From positions 1 to 50,518 of the forward strand of contig JADGJT010000152.1 of NCBI GenBank assembly GCA_027604005.1: 50,518 bases of DNA, read 5' to 3'. How positions within the stretch are numbered: the stretch's first letter is position 1; the number at the start of each line of letters is the position of its first letter. The notes under the pieces were generated by a model. That model was not told the origin of the DNA. It searched no databases and saw only the letters and a list, made by a program, of their open reading frames with translations. Position numbers and translations under genes: made by a program. Positions 36,315-46,689 of this stretch are shown here, in pieces. The stretch comes from Dinochytrium kinnereticum. Its lineage: Eukaryota; Chytridiomycota; Chytridiomycetes; Chytridiales; Chytridiaceae.

Positions 36315-37722
36315 TGCAGGTACGGTGGATGTGAAAATGGGATGGTTTTGAGGTTTGTGGAGGGGTCGAGAGGAAAAACCGAGGGGGCTGAATTTGAGAT
36401 GGTCTTTTTCCTTGAGTTGAATTGGTGAAGGTGCCAAAGGTGAAGAAAGGCAACGAGTTTTGCCGGGAGGGGGGGTGGGGAGTGGCTGAATAGGCTGCAG
36501 TTAGGTTGAGGCCAAATCAACCTGCAGGGAGGGCCTCGACCAAGTGATGAGAGAGGGGACGGATGGTCTGGATTGATGCGTGCCGCCTGAAAACCTCAAC
36601 AGAGTCAGGTACGTGCTTTTCAAGTGCGATGATCAGTTGGTAAATAAGAGCAAGGAATTTTGCAGCGACTCCCACCTCGGCTGATTGCTTCCGCCATTAT
36701 TGAATATTTCCAAACCCCAAATGATATGTGTAAACCTGCGGAGATCTTCCTGATCAAGAGGCCTTCCTTACGCGTGGATGGAGTCTGGAGACATCCCCCA
36801 TCGTCCCTGAATCAGAATGACACGGATTTGTGGAGCGAAACATTAATTTTTTCAACGCGGGGTCCTTTTGTGGATGATTGGTCTGGACTCCAAGCCTGCT
36901 TGGTTCCCTTGGTGACTGCCCCGCCGACTTTCGAGCAGCAACACTCATCGTTCAAACTACACTACAGTGGCTGGTTGGCACGCGAAGATATTTCCTTTTC
37001 ACCGATCTACTCTTGGGCGTACTAATCAACGTACTTCCTTCTTCCTCTTCGGGAGATTCCAGTCCGTGGCGATACGTATTTAAACTTATCTAAACTCATG
37101 CAAACGGCTGGTGGTGCATGATGGAACCGCTGTGGCATCAACTAAAAGAAGGCCCAAATCATGAAATCGCTACTTTACAATACATGTACAAACGCTGCCC
37201 TCTGCATGCTGGCAAAGGGAGTACCAGAGGCGCATCCAGCAAACGNNNNNNNNNNACACCCAAAACCCCAAAAAAAAAAAAAAAAAAAAAAAAAGAAGAC
37301 CAACAAAAAGGGGCTAGAAGACCTCCACGCGTATCCGGGGACTCCAAGAAAACAGAAAGACCGGCAAAGAATAAAATGAAAAGATTTAGGGTTACTGGGC
37401 AGGGTATGATGGTGATCTTGCTATCGTCAAAGGGATATCAGATCTTTTGACGCAGGGATGAAGAGTGAGAGGTCAAGGAATACGCGGAGTCAAAAAAAAG
37501 GAAGGCAAAGGATAAGGAAGGTAAACAACAATCCCCACTCCCCCCAAAAAAAGGCGGACACCAAATGATATTCAAAATTCTTGAAGTCCTTCGGCCCAAC
37601 GACACAGTTCAAGCTATTTAATAAATTCTACGAAGGAGGATGATAAGACCCGGATGGCGCAGCCATAATCTCCCTCACTTCCGCCACAGCCTCATCTCCG
37701 CCGTCACAATAACCAAGTCTTT
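36315..37722. other. Intergenic region between PAS paralogues, with assembly gap
   Basis: No credible gene. A run of 10 N at 37246-37255 is followed within about 15 bases by an A-run of more than 20, so the gap probably marks a sequencing or assembly failure at a homopolymer. A 121-codon open frame at 36660-37025 (plus) lacks domain features or a good start context and is not accepted. Confidence 0.65.
37246..37255. other. Assembly gap (10 N)
   Basis: Ten undetermined bases. The true length is unknown, so distances across it are unreliable. Confidence 0.99.
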
Positions 37723-39744
37723 CTATGAAAGCACCGGAGCAATACCTTTCTTCGCCAACTTTTTCTTGCCATTCTGAACAGGCTCCCCACCAGACGCAAC
37801 AGCGTCCCTCTTCTTATTCCCCCCCTGCGATGCCCTTAAAGAGATTGATGCTACCGGAACCCCTTCCTCAAAAGTCCCAGGCGGGAAAAATGTGAATCCG
37901 ATCTCATTGTAGCACACCTCGCAGATCCCGTGTCGGATGCGGATGTTATCGCCCAGTCCCGCTACGACATAATATTGGTGCGGTGTGAGCCAGAGGTGAT
38001 TGACAACACCGGATTTAGTTGAGAGCTGAACCTGCTCCCCAAGCTTGCCGCGAAGCCCAAGGATTGGAATGGGCCCATGTGATAGGAGAGGTTTTGGTAC
38101 AATGGTGGAGACAGAGAGAATCGTACTGACAGTTTCTGGCGCCATATCTTCGCAAAGAACCATGATTCGTTTGCTATTGATGGTGAAAGTCAGTATTAAA
38201 TCATTCACGGAGAACGGCATCTGGATACTTGCCAGAAGGAGCAAACAGTGTTTGTGGGAACTTCAAGCGAAGTGTCTTCAGAACCTTGCTCGCTAGAAGT
38301 AAGGGCTGGGGAGTTCAGATAATTCTGAGGCAGCTTTAAGACCTTCTCAGATATAATCTTAGAGACCCACAAAACAAGCTGATGAAATTCGAATGAGTAA
38401 AGGTTCCGAAGATAAGTTTAAAAAAAAAAACCCCTCCGGACATGTATACCAATGCGTAAAAAGAAAAGTGAAAAACAATAAACAAACCTTTGCGCTGCCA
38501 AAGCCAGTCAAAGCGGAGACTGTCATGTACATTTTACGCTCAACGTCTGGGGAATCGCAGAACCAGTAGCTGTAAAAAGAGATGTCACAAAGGAAAAATA
38601 TTGAAATGATATCAGTAAACGCAAGACGTGGGAGCATTCTATCGACAAATAAACAATTCAAAAAGGATCACAAAAGTACTCACTATTGAAATTTCTGCTG
38701 CTGACCGGAGCACAGCATATAGACAATATGTCTTGAAAACGCCTGCACCTTCTCATCCGAGATGAACTCAAATAAGTTTCGTCCAATGATATTCGGGGAC
38801 ATGCATCTCTCAATATGTGGAGGCACTGGGATATCCGCATTCTTCGCAATAAACGTATTCCACTCGTCCTCCTGAAGTGATAAGATATTTCCAGCTTCAT
38901 CCGTGACATACGCAATCTCAGGAAAATCTTGGTTCTCTTCCGCAGCTGCAGCCTCTCCCTCCACGTTGTTGCTCGCCATCCCAGCAACCGAGGAGGTCGG
39001 AGTGGATCTCATCGACAAGGACGCTGGGGTCTGAGGAAGTTCAATAGTCCTTGTGGATGCAGGGAGAGGAGCTGCAGACGCCGAGTTCAACATGCTGTTA
39101 ATCTCGGCTAAAAGCGGGTCAGTGGAGGAGTTGATATTGCAGTAATCTTCAGAGAGAGTAGGAGTCAGAAGAACGGAAGGATTGTGGCTGCTGGCAGTTC
39201 TTGAAGACTGCTGTTGTTGATGCTTGCTTTCCAGAGCATTAGAATGTGGCATGGCAGGAGAGGAGGAAGAGGAGGCAGGTGGTTGAGCCAGCAATGATTC
39301 CAGTAGAAGGGAGTCCAGGATATCTAAAGGCTCGGCAGATGTCGACATAGAAGGGGTGGTTGAGTTACAAGCTACGGCTGACATATATGCGGAGTGGATG
39401 ACTTGTGACTGTGTATTTGAGTGTTGCTGCTGTTGATGTTGCTGATGCTGACCCGGAGCTGAAGAAGAAGGCGAAACGCTGGCGAAAGACGAAGTGGAGA
39501 GATTGCTGAAGGAGGAAGCATCATTGCTGTGATGCTTAAATTGCTGGTGGTGTTCCGAGGGTACCGATGTCAAAAGAGCGTTTCCATCTGGGCCGAGGTG
39601 GCAATAACATGGATCACCACCATGATCACCAATGGCGCTCCCATTGCTACTGGTAGACAATCCGGCAGCAGATGTTGTGGCTGTAGAAACAGTGCTATCG
39701 CTGTTGCTGCCACGTCCTCTTGAAGTCATTAGCTTGCGCTTCAT
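37723..39744 (-). CDS. PAS-like domain protein with CxxC/HGICxxC module, copy 2 (579 aa)
   Basis: Paralogue of the gene at 34904-36314. Exons (minus): 38684-39744, 38488-38569, 38233-38378 and 37723-38173. The PAS-like part is FPEIAYVTDEAGNILSLQED, IIGRNLFEFISDEKVQAFSR and YYWFCDSPDVERKMYMTV. The cysteine module is VCSFCKRI and RHGICEVCYNEIG. The N-terminus is about 190 residues longer than in copy 1, rich in Ser and His/Gln (QHQQHQQQQH), with a CYCHLG motif. The third intron starts with GC (TCTG|GCAAGT), whereas the same intron in copy 1 starts with GTAAGT; only the GC donor restores the VCSFC frame. A non-ATG extension upstream is open, but the first ATG (39744) is used. The C-terminal tail is Lys-rich. 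Function is unknown; sensing of redox, light or metabolite is inference. Confidence 0.8.
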
Positions 39745-40143
39745 ACTCTGTGATTTCAGATGACTTTTTTTTTCTTTGGTCCCCAAAATCACAAATATTT
39801 CTTTTAGTCACCCGCAAGGGACGGATGGACGTCTGGCGGGCTAATTCGCGTGTATTGTGGCGAGTACGAGCGTAGTAGGAATCTTCGGCTACTCGGAGGT
39901 TGCTAACGACAGTCTGACTCAATGGATGGCCGGAGTCCCAACAATTCCAATGATTCATTCAGCACGCCGTGATTGGCAGAGACCAGATTGGGGAGCAAGT
40001 CAGGAAAATCACTTACCGGCACTTGCAATATGCACCCAACAGAATGATCTCCCTTGATCGCCATGTATGCCAGTTGTGCTTAAAATATTCTGCCTCAAAA
40101 TTCAAACTCAACAATTTTGAGATATTGTTTTGTACAAGTAAAC
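39745..40143. other. Divergent intergenic region, no gene
   Basis: Shared upstream region of the PAS copy 2 gene (minus) and the GDPD-like gene (plus). Nothing specific recognised. Confidence 0.55.
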
Positions 40144-41260
40144 ATGCGTCTCTCGTTCCACATCCTCCTGGTCTTCCTCTCCGCCTGCTCTGCGTCGGCA
40201 ATCCGACAGCAGCAAGGTAATAGTACTGAATGGAATCAGTAGAATGTCTTCTGCATGATTGATTGCGTTGGACGCGAAAAAGAGACATGGCTGACGAGTG
40301 GCCAAAAAAAAATGTAGTCATCGGGACCGCCGAGGTCGACGGTATCCTATGTATTGGCAACCGCGGATGGTCTTCCAACTACCCAGAGAACACTGTTGAA
40401 GCCGTCCAAAGCGCCTTCGAGCTTGGTGCAGATGGCTCTCTGATTGATGTGCAACTCACCTCTGACGGGGAGGTTGTTATCATAAACGACACTCTCGACC
40501 GGACTACTAACGGCACAGGGAAGGTCTCCAAGCGTCCTTGGTACATTTTTTTCGGTTTTTGTTTCTTCATGCACTATCCTCATTCTCCAACAAAGGCATG
40601 GATACATTGATTCTCTCGTCACCTCCAAGGGGGCGCTGCCCGTGCCTCGATTAAAGGACATGCTCACGCTCTTGACTCAGGACGACACAAAGGATGTTTT
40701 TGTACTGCTCGACATCAAACCGGTCAACGGCCCAAAGATTATTCCTAAAATTGCAGAGATCATAAAATCGTTCAAGTACGAGTTTCGCACTCAAGTCCAG
40801 CTGGGAGTTTGGACCACTGAGTAAGAAACAGCAGTTCCGCGCATCTCCGTTTTCGGGTTTTTTGCTGACTCTTTGTAATAATAGGTACTTCGACTTGGTT
40901 AAGAAACATCTCCCACATATTCTCGTTACCCACATTGGTGAGTTCTCCCAAAGTTATGCCGTTTCTCGATCATTTCTCTTAACTTACAGGATCCTCTCTA
41001 AAATCACAGGTTACGACTTGAAAACGTCACGTCAGACGTACCCAACCGTTGACATCTTCAGCATGTATTACCCCTCTGTCGTCGAGGACAGGACCGGTTT
41101 TATTCGTCATATCCACAAAAAGGATAAATCTATCTATGTTTGGCTCCTTAACGATGAAGAGGACATGGAAAACGCCATGGATTCTATCGGGGTTGATGGG
41201 ATTATTTCCGACAATCCCGACCTCTGCCTTGACGTTAGGCGCAGCGGGCTCCAGAAATAA
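40144..41260 (+). CDS. Secreted GDPD-fold protein with degenerate active site, 274 aa
   Basis: Glycerophosphodiester phosphodiesterase fold. Exons: 40144-40216, 40318-40540, 40596-40820, 40885-40937 and 41010-41260; 825 nt. The first exon is a clear signal peptide (MRLSFHILLVFLSACSASA), so it is secreted or vacuolar. The TIM-barrel order matches GDPDs: IGNRGWSSNYPENTVEA, GADGSLIDVQLTSDGEVVIIN, RTTNGTG, FVLLDIKP, VQLGVWTTE, IYVWLLNDEEDM, GVDGIISDNPDL. Active enzymes read HRG..PENT, E-x-D and HD..L-RT; here the first His is Asn, the metal-binding Glu is Leu, and the second His is Asn. The D-x-K motif is kept. Hydrolysis is therefore unlikely unless the chemistry differs. A lectin-like or phosphodiester-binding role is possible. 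AATAAA overlaps the stop codon. Confidence 0.85.
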
Positions 41261-41350
41261 AGCTTCGTCAGCTAGCCATGTGAAGCACGGTTGAGAGTTG
41301 GCATGCTTATCCCATAGGGTGGTAGATGTACAGATGTATCAGCTTTCGAC

Positions 41351-41356
41351 AATAAA
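41351..41356 (+). terminator. Second AATAAA just before next start codon
   Basis: AATAAA 90 bases after the GDPD stop and 3 bases before the ATG of the RUS-family gene, again implying overlapping transcripts. Confidence 0.4.
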
Positions 41357-41359
41357 AAA

Positions 41360-43246
41360 ATGTATAACAAATTGATCGTTGAAGAACGGACTTCGCGAGC
41401 CCACCATTCGCTTATTCGTGGAAAAGAAAAAGAAGGGCTGGTATGGTCGAAAGATAAGATGCATCCGAGAAGGGGTGCTGTCCAGTTTTTGAAGGAGGCA
41501 TTTCTGCCGGAAGGCTACCCCGACTCCGTTTCGAAAGGTTTGTCAAAGTGATGTCAAGGTATCCTCATGCATGATCATGATGCTACATGCTAGACTACAT
41601 GCCTTACCAGCTATTCGACACGTTGCAGGCATTCTGCTCTAATGTTACGGGTAGGCACCCACTAAAATTCAGTAGTCTTTCAAGCTAAACTTATGTTTGT
41701 GACATTAAAGGCCTTTTGGCAACTCGCGTAAGTGAATCACTTGTCTGTCCGTACCATTTGATTCCGAGCTGAGGCAAATCCATTTTTATAGGCCACCTTT
41801 CGTCGAATTGGGGTTGGGTAAGCTGGTTTTTGTTGTTTTTTTTTGCCCTCATGCGGTTTCGTTGTCATCTGCCCAGAGATTCGACGGCAACTGCAACCGC
41901 TGCTACATTGACATGGGTAAGAACAGATCAATTTTCTTTTTAGTTACCCCTAATCTATTACCGTAATATCAGGTGTTAAAAGATGGAATTGGGATGATGA
42001 GTCGAATTTTATTTGCCTGGTGCTATTCTTTTGATATTGATGGTAAGCTTGCATTTCTTTGCAACTGTATCTACTGCGGCAAACAATTGCGTTTTCTACT
42101 TCATCCTCATCAATTTAATGAAATCACAGCTGATGCTAAGCAATGGCGATTCTACGCTGATCTCCTTAACGATACTGGCACTTTCCTCGAAGTCCTTGCA
42201 CCCTCACTCCCCCAAACTTATTTTCTCATTCTGGCATGCCTTGCAACCATCATGAAGTGCCTATGTGGGGTCGCTGCAGGGTCGACTAAGGCAGCTTTGT
42301 CGCAACATTTCGCAATCAAAGATAACGTCGCAGGTAGGTGATTGTGTCGAAGTGACGTCTTTTGCTGAATGGCTGATTGTACTTGGTTTTACTTTTTTTA
42401 ATCGATATTAGATCTTAATGCGAAGGATGGAAGGTTAGGGTCATGGCTTCTTGAGGGTTGTTCGGATTATTGACCATTCCACATTGTAGTCAGGAGACTG
42501 TTGTTGGGCTGATCGGGTTGATTTTTGGATCCTACATTGTCCAGTGGATCACGGACGATGCTCAGACCTGGATCTGCTTTGTAAGGAAGCACGTTATTTT
42601 AATAAGTCTAAATCGCCCTTCCCATTTTGTGTAAAGGTTCTATTCACCTCACTCCACCTCTTGTTTAATTTTCTAGCAGTCCGATCCGTAGTCATCCCAA
42701 CTCTCAACACTCAGCGTGCCTATCTCCTCATGTTTAAATATCTCAATGAAGGGTATGGAAGAGTGAACACTCCACAGGAGATTGCGAAGCATGAGCAAAT
42801 ATTTTGGAAGAATCCATCCAGAATACGGTTAGGAGTTTCGGTCAAAGAATTAGTAGAAGAACGTTTTGGTCCTGAGGTGACGGAAGAAAAAGGTAGGATG
42901 GATTTTCTTCGGAAGTTATTTCTAACCTTTCTTTTTAAACAAAGTTTACGCGTTACTCCAAAACCCGCATCACCCAACTTACATCATCCTCACAGCTTTT
43001 CACTCAATTCTTGTATCTTTCAGTAACAAAACGACCCACACTGACATTCTCCGCGCTTACTTCCACGCCGTTTACCTATCTTTCCACAAACTCCAGGCCG
43101 ATGAGGGCTATGAGGTCAAAGTTAATGCCGAATTCAACAACTTTTTAAAGGGTGCGAGAGACAACGGCTGGATAATTGAGGATGAGGGGAGAAATAGGAT
43201 TAGAGTTGGAGAGTGGAGATGGGCAGTGAAGGAGAGAAAAGACTGA
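41360..43246 (+). CDS. RUS family (DUF647, Root UVB Sensitive) protein, 420 aa
   Basis: Membrane-associated family named from plant RUS1/RUS2; the biochemical role is unresolved. Eleven exons: 41360-41537, 41594-41650, 41711-41727, 41792-41817, 41877-41916, 41973-42042, 42130-42333, 42412-42433, 42490-42580, 42637-42892 and 42945-43246; 1263 nt. Family pattern: FLKEAFLPEGYPDSV, YQLFDTLQAFCSNVTGLLAT, GVGDSTATATAATLTWVLKD, GIGMMSRILFAW, KQWRFYADLLNDTGTFLEVL, GVAAGSTKAALSQHFA, NAKDGSQETVVGLIG, and later NTQRAYLLM, RIRLGVSVKEL. Hydrophobic segments lie around residues 160-185 and 215-275. The very small exons (17, 22 and 26 nt) all keep phase. Length and motif order are normal for the family. Confidence 0.92.
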
Positions 43247-44024
43247 GATTAGATCATGTGTATGGAGAGGAGGATGTTCGCTATTTTTCGGAGAAATTTA
43301 AAAATAAAGACATTTGCATATTTCTTTCTGACTAATTATTGGACGGACCTTCTTCGTTATGTTCTTCTTTTTTTTTTCGGCTAGATACATATATGTATGG
43401 TTAAAACAGTAAATGAAAGAACATAAAACTGCCCGGTTCTTCAACAGAATGACAGATAGAGTTCAGCAACGCAAAAACGATAAATGAAATAGAAATCCCG
43501 CTCTCTGCCCCACTTCCCCCCTCTCCTCCACACTATCCTTCTTCATCTCCCCCTCTTAAGGACATATCCCTAAACAAAAAAAAAAGGCAGCAAAAATAAA
43601 TCGGCTAACGCCTAAATGTAAGAAGGTATGGCAAAGCTTGCGCATGGAAGGACGGAATAGAATTAAAAGCAAAGGGTAAGATCGATAATTGCATACTAAC
43701 AAGAGAAGAAGAAAAGAAAGATAAAGAAAAGAACCCCCAATAAATATATGACAGAGTATTCACTTATTTCTCCCCTCCTTAAACATCTGCTTAGTCTCGA
43801 CAAGCAAGTGCGTAAATCGAAATGTCAGCAAGGAAAGTATGAAGGCAGAGGTGTAGAGTAGCGAGAGTAAGCTCGAGCCACATTACTGCACCGTAAAAAC
43901 CATAAAGAAAGGGGGCGAATGGAAGAATGGAATTCGTTCAAGAGAACCAAAATTAGCATATTCTAAAGGTGCCTATTCAGCATTTTTCCGTCTCATCCGA
44001 GAAAGTAACGCAAGTCGTATCCCA
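43247..44024. other. Convergent 3' flanks; AATAAA near 43303
   Basis: Between the RUS-family stop and the stop of the membrane-protein gene on the minus strand. AATAAA about 55 bases after the RUS stop. Pyrimidine- and A-rich low-complexity sequence; no gene seen. Confidence 0.6.
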
Positions 44025-45704
44025 CTATTGGGTTCTAAGCCCCCCAACCGGCGATCCAATCCCACCCCGGATAGGTGACCCAATCGACGAAGCTGACCCC
44101 GAAGAAGTCGAGGACCCCTCCAATTCACTCGTCGAAGAGCAAGCCGTAGAAGTAGTCGACCCTCCCAGCCGATTTCCCCGCAATCTCCCATAAGTCCTCG
44201 TAATTGAATTCCGCTTACTCAATGCAGCCCCCTTCCCACTCCCACGCTGCGGCGGGGAAGGCGGATGAGCCGTTTCCTTTGCTAAAACTTCTGGAGATTT
44301 CGGTGAGACCTGGTGGGGAGCGTAATAGCTCGCTGCGTCAATAGAGACTTTGGATGCATTAGACGATCGACGAGAATTCTTAGGGTCCTCGACACCATTG
44401 TAAGGTACGGCAAAATGGGGGAAATACATCTGGTAGTGCTGATAATATGCCTGAAGGTACCATTCGTGGTGAGGGGCTGGTTGCTGCGATTGCTGAAAAT
44501 GGCTATACATTCCCGGGGATGGCGAAGGCATACTATACTGTATTGGTCTATAGTAGCCGGTCGGTTGACTCTGGGGGGAGGAGATAGGGTATCCATAGTA
44601 AGGGTGTCCCGAAGCCGGCGTGGAACCGTACGCGGCTCCAACCGATAACCGATCATGATTGCTGCGCGTATTCTGGGAGTCAGGGGCTCCTGCACTATTC
44701 CCCATCTGAATCTTGTAAATGAGCGGCCTATTGTCCTCCTCCAAAGACCCGGTCGAGGTTGGTCGCTTTAAGGGCTTGTTTGCGGGGCTCTTCCGTGTGC
44801 CGGCAACACCAGGAGATGGGACCCCTAATGCAGCCGTTTGAGTTACAGGAGTTGCTTCTATTCCCTGCTGCTTCCGATCCTTCCCAATGCTAACACTGCC
44901 TGACCCCTTTTCCTTTCTCAAAAAGGAAGACGACGACTTCAATCTCTGAGGGTACCCGTGCGGAACTTCCTTCGACAAGCCGTGAAGAGCGTGATCAAAG
45001 GCCTGTTCCTTATGCCGAATCCTGAGCTGCTCGCTGGCCTTCATAAGCAACTGCCTCGTCGCCTCGTCCGGAAGTGAAGGCACAGGCGGAATCCTCTCAG
45101 ACAAGGTCTTAAGAACAGACTCAAGAGATCTCCGGCGCGTGGAAGGTGGACTCTGAGAAGCATTGCTGCTGGTAGATGCCGACGAGATTGATCGAGGATC
45201 AGGGGACAAGCGACCGCTAACCGCAGGAGATGGAGATCGAGGATCCGGAGATGTCCGACCAATCGCCGTCCCCTCAGATGAAAACGAAGATCTATGGTCA
45301 CAGAGTGTCGTTGCGGCAGAAGACGAACTTTCACGGGTGTGACGGTGCTTCCTCGACCATCTCTTCGATCTCCACCCATCCTCAGACCTCCTTCGCTCAA
45401 GCTCCCCAGCATCACGATGCGACCCACCCCCCTCCATCGGCAGACTGCAGGCTGAAGTCTCAACCAGTGCCGCCGGAGCGTTCGACACCACCTCAACTTT
45501 AGTAAGCTCAAATGTTGGCTTTTCATAGACTTGAGAACCGCCTCGCGCAAAAAGCGACGCGATCCTCGCCTTGGCTACTTGGCCGCCTTTCTCGTCGTTT
45601 CGACGCATCAGAAACCGGATGCCAAATAGGAGAAACCCTATAACGGCTAATCCAAGCACGACGGCCAGCAAGGCGATGGCAAGCATGTTGTTGGGTGTGC
45701 TCAT
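44025..45704 (-). CDS. Intronless single-pass membrane protein, 559 aa, Ser/Tyr/Pro-rich cytoplasmic tail
   Basis: I do not recognise a family. A hydrophobic segment at about residues 8-30 (LAIALLAVVLGLAVIGFLLF) is followed by basic RFLMRRNDEK, so the short N-terminus is probably outside and the rest cytoplasmic. The tail is mostly disordered: Ser/Arg-rich with repeated SPDPRS motifs (residues about 150-175), and a possible helical patch LLMKASEQLRIRHKEQAF near 215. It goes on to a Tyr/Pro/Gln-rich region (YYGYPISSPQSQPTGYYRP, about 360-420) and a Ser/Gly C-terminus. Many SP sites would suit kinases. No intron in a 1.7-kb frame is unusual here. It could be a plasma-membrane adaptor or sensor tail; no function can be assigned. 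Confidence 0.8.
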   Translation of the reverse strand: MSTPNNMLAIALLAVVLGLAVIGFLLFGIRFLMRRNDEKGGQVAKARIASLFARGGSQVYEKPTFELTKVEVVSNAPAALVETSACSLPMEGGGSHRDAGELERRRSEDGWRSKRWSRKHRHTRESSSSAATTLCDHRSSFSSEGTAIGRTSPDPRSPSPAVSGRLSPDPRSISSASTSSNASQSPPSTRRRSLESVLKTLSERIPPVPSLPDEATRQLLMKASEQLRIRHKEQAFDHALHGLSKEVPHGYPQRLKSSSSFLRKEKGSGSVSIGKDRKQQGIEATPVTQTAALGVPSPGVAGTRKSPANKPLKRPTSTGSLEEDNRPLIYKIQMGNSAGAPDSQNTRSNHDRLSVGAAYGSTPASGHPYYGYPISSPQSQPTGYYRPIQYSMPSPSPGMYSHFQQSQQPAPHHEWYLQAYYQHYQMYFPHFAVPYNGVEDPKNSRRSSNASKVSIDAASYYAPHQVSPKSPEVLAKETAHPPSPPQRGSGKGAALSKRNSITRTYGRLRGNRLGGSTTSTACSSTSELEGSSTSSGSASSIGSPIRGGIGSPVGGLRTQ

Positions 45705-46689
45705 TTTCCCAGATACAGGGCGGGTGGATGCATATGCTGGTGAGAGGGGTGCAGGGGGGATCTGGGTGGGAGTTGCTTTCAGCTGAAATTCAGAAGTCCA
45801 GGATTGAGGAGCTTCTTGGAGATTTTCAGTAGTCCAGTATCAATGATGAATGTATGGATTGCGATTCCTATGTTTTGAGGCGCGGTTGTTAAGGCATATG
45901 GCTCACGGAAGATAATTGAGAAAATGAAGAAACGGCATGCAAATGACCAACCTTTGGTGATTATTGGTGGTGTACCAAGAGAGCTTGAAGTCAAAGACCT
46001 TCTCCTTAGAGTGACGCAACCGAAAGCAGCAATGGAGAAGAGATGAATGAGAGCCGTTTCAAGGCTTTCGAGTTCGTCTCCTGTGATCCTTCCTATTCAC
46101 TTGAATGAACGAGGTCTCTCGCGAGCAGGCAGTTGAATGAAAGACTCAACCCACTAGCCGTCTGTGTGAAGAAAAAGAAAACAAAGCAGCGAATGCATAG
46201 CAGATCGCATGCAGCGCGATGTCCAACACGAACAAGGCCTTGCCTGCCAGCCCTCGATCTGTGATGACCTGGGGCAGGGCATGCATGGGCAAGGGACTTG
46301 TTCGGCCATTTGACCCCTGTCTTGCAGACAGAATTGTCGGAGTTGCTGGTAGCTGTGCAACACCAACAGGGTGCAGCCTTCAAACCGAACTTCAACTCTG
46401 ATCGCCTTCTGTCCTCGTCTTTGCAGCGTAGGGCAGGGACGGGCAGGGCAGGGACAGCCAAGGCTGTTTCAGCTGCTGGCATCGAGTTGTTCATCAAAGC
46501 GAAGAGTGTATATGTTGTCGTGGAGTTCTTTCCAGGTGATTCGCACTTCTTTCTGTGACAACCTCTATACTCACCCCCATCATCCCTTTTACTTTCTCCA
46601 CCCCAGTTAGGTGAAGCATCCTCCGTCAACATGAGGCGATAGAGGCGTCCACCGAAGACCCGATCAGCTTCCCCACTCAAATTTTTTGC
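45705..46689. other. Divergent promoter region, no gene
   Basis: Nearly 1 kb between the starts of the membrane-protein gene (minus) and NAXD (plus). Open frames on both strands in 46093-46680 are overlapping and lack family features. No TATA box stands out. Confidence 0.6.

Noticed and set aside
36660..37025. 121-codon open frame (plus) between the PAS paralogues
   Set aside because: No domain, no splice partners, no neighbouring promoter signal, and it overlaps the likely promoter of the downstream PAS gene.
46093..46680. 195-codon open frame (minus) upstream of NAXD, with overlapping frames on the plus strand
   Set aside because: Several frames are open at once in this GC-richer stretch; none shows conserved motifs.
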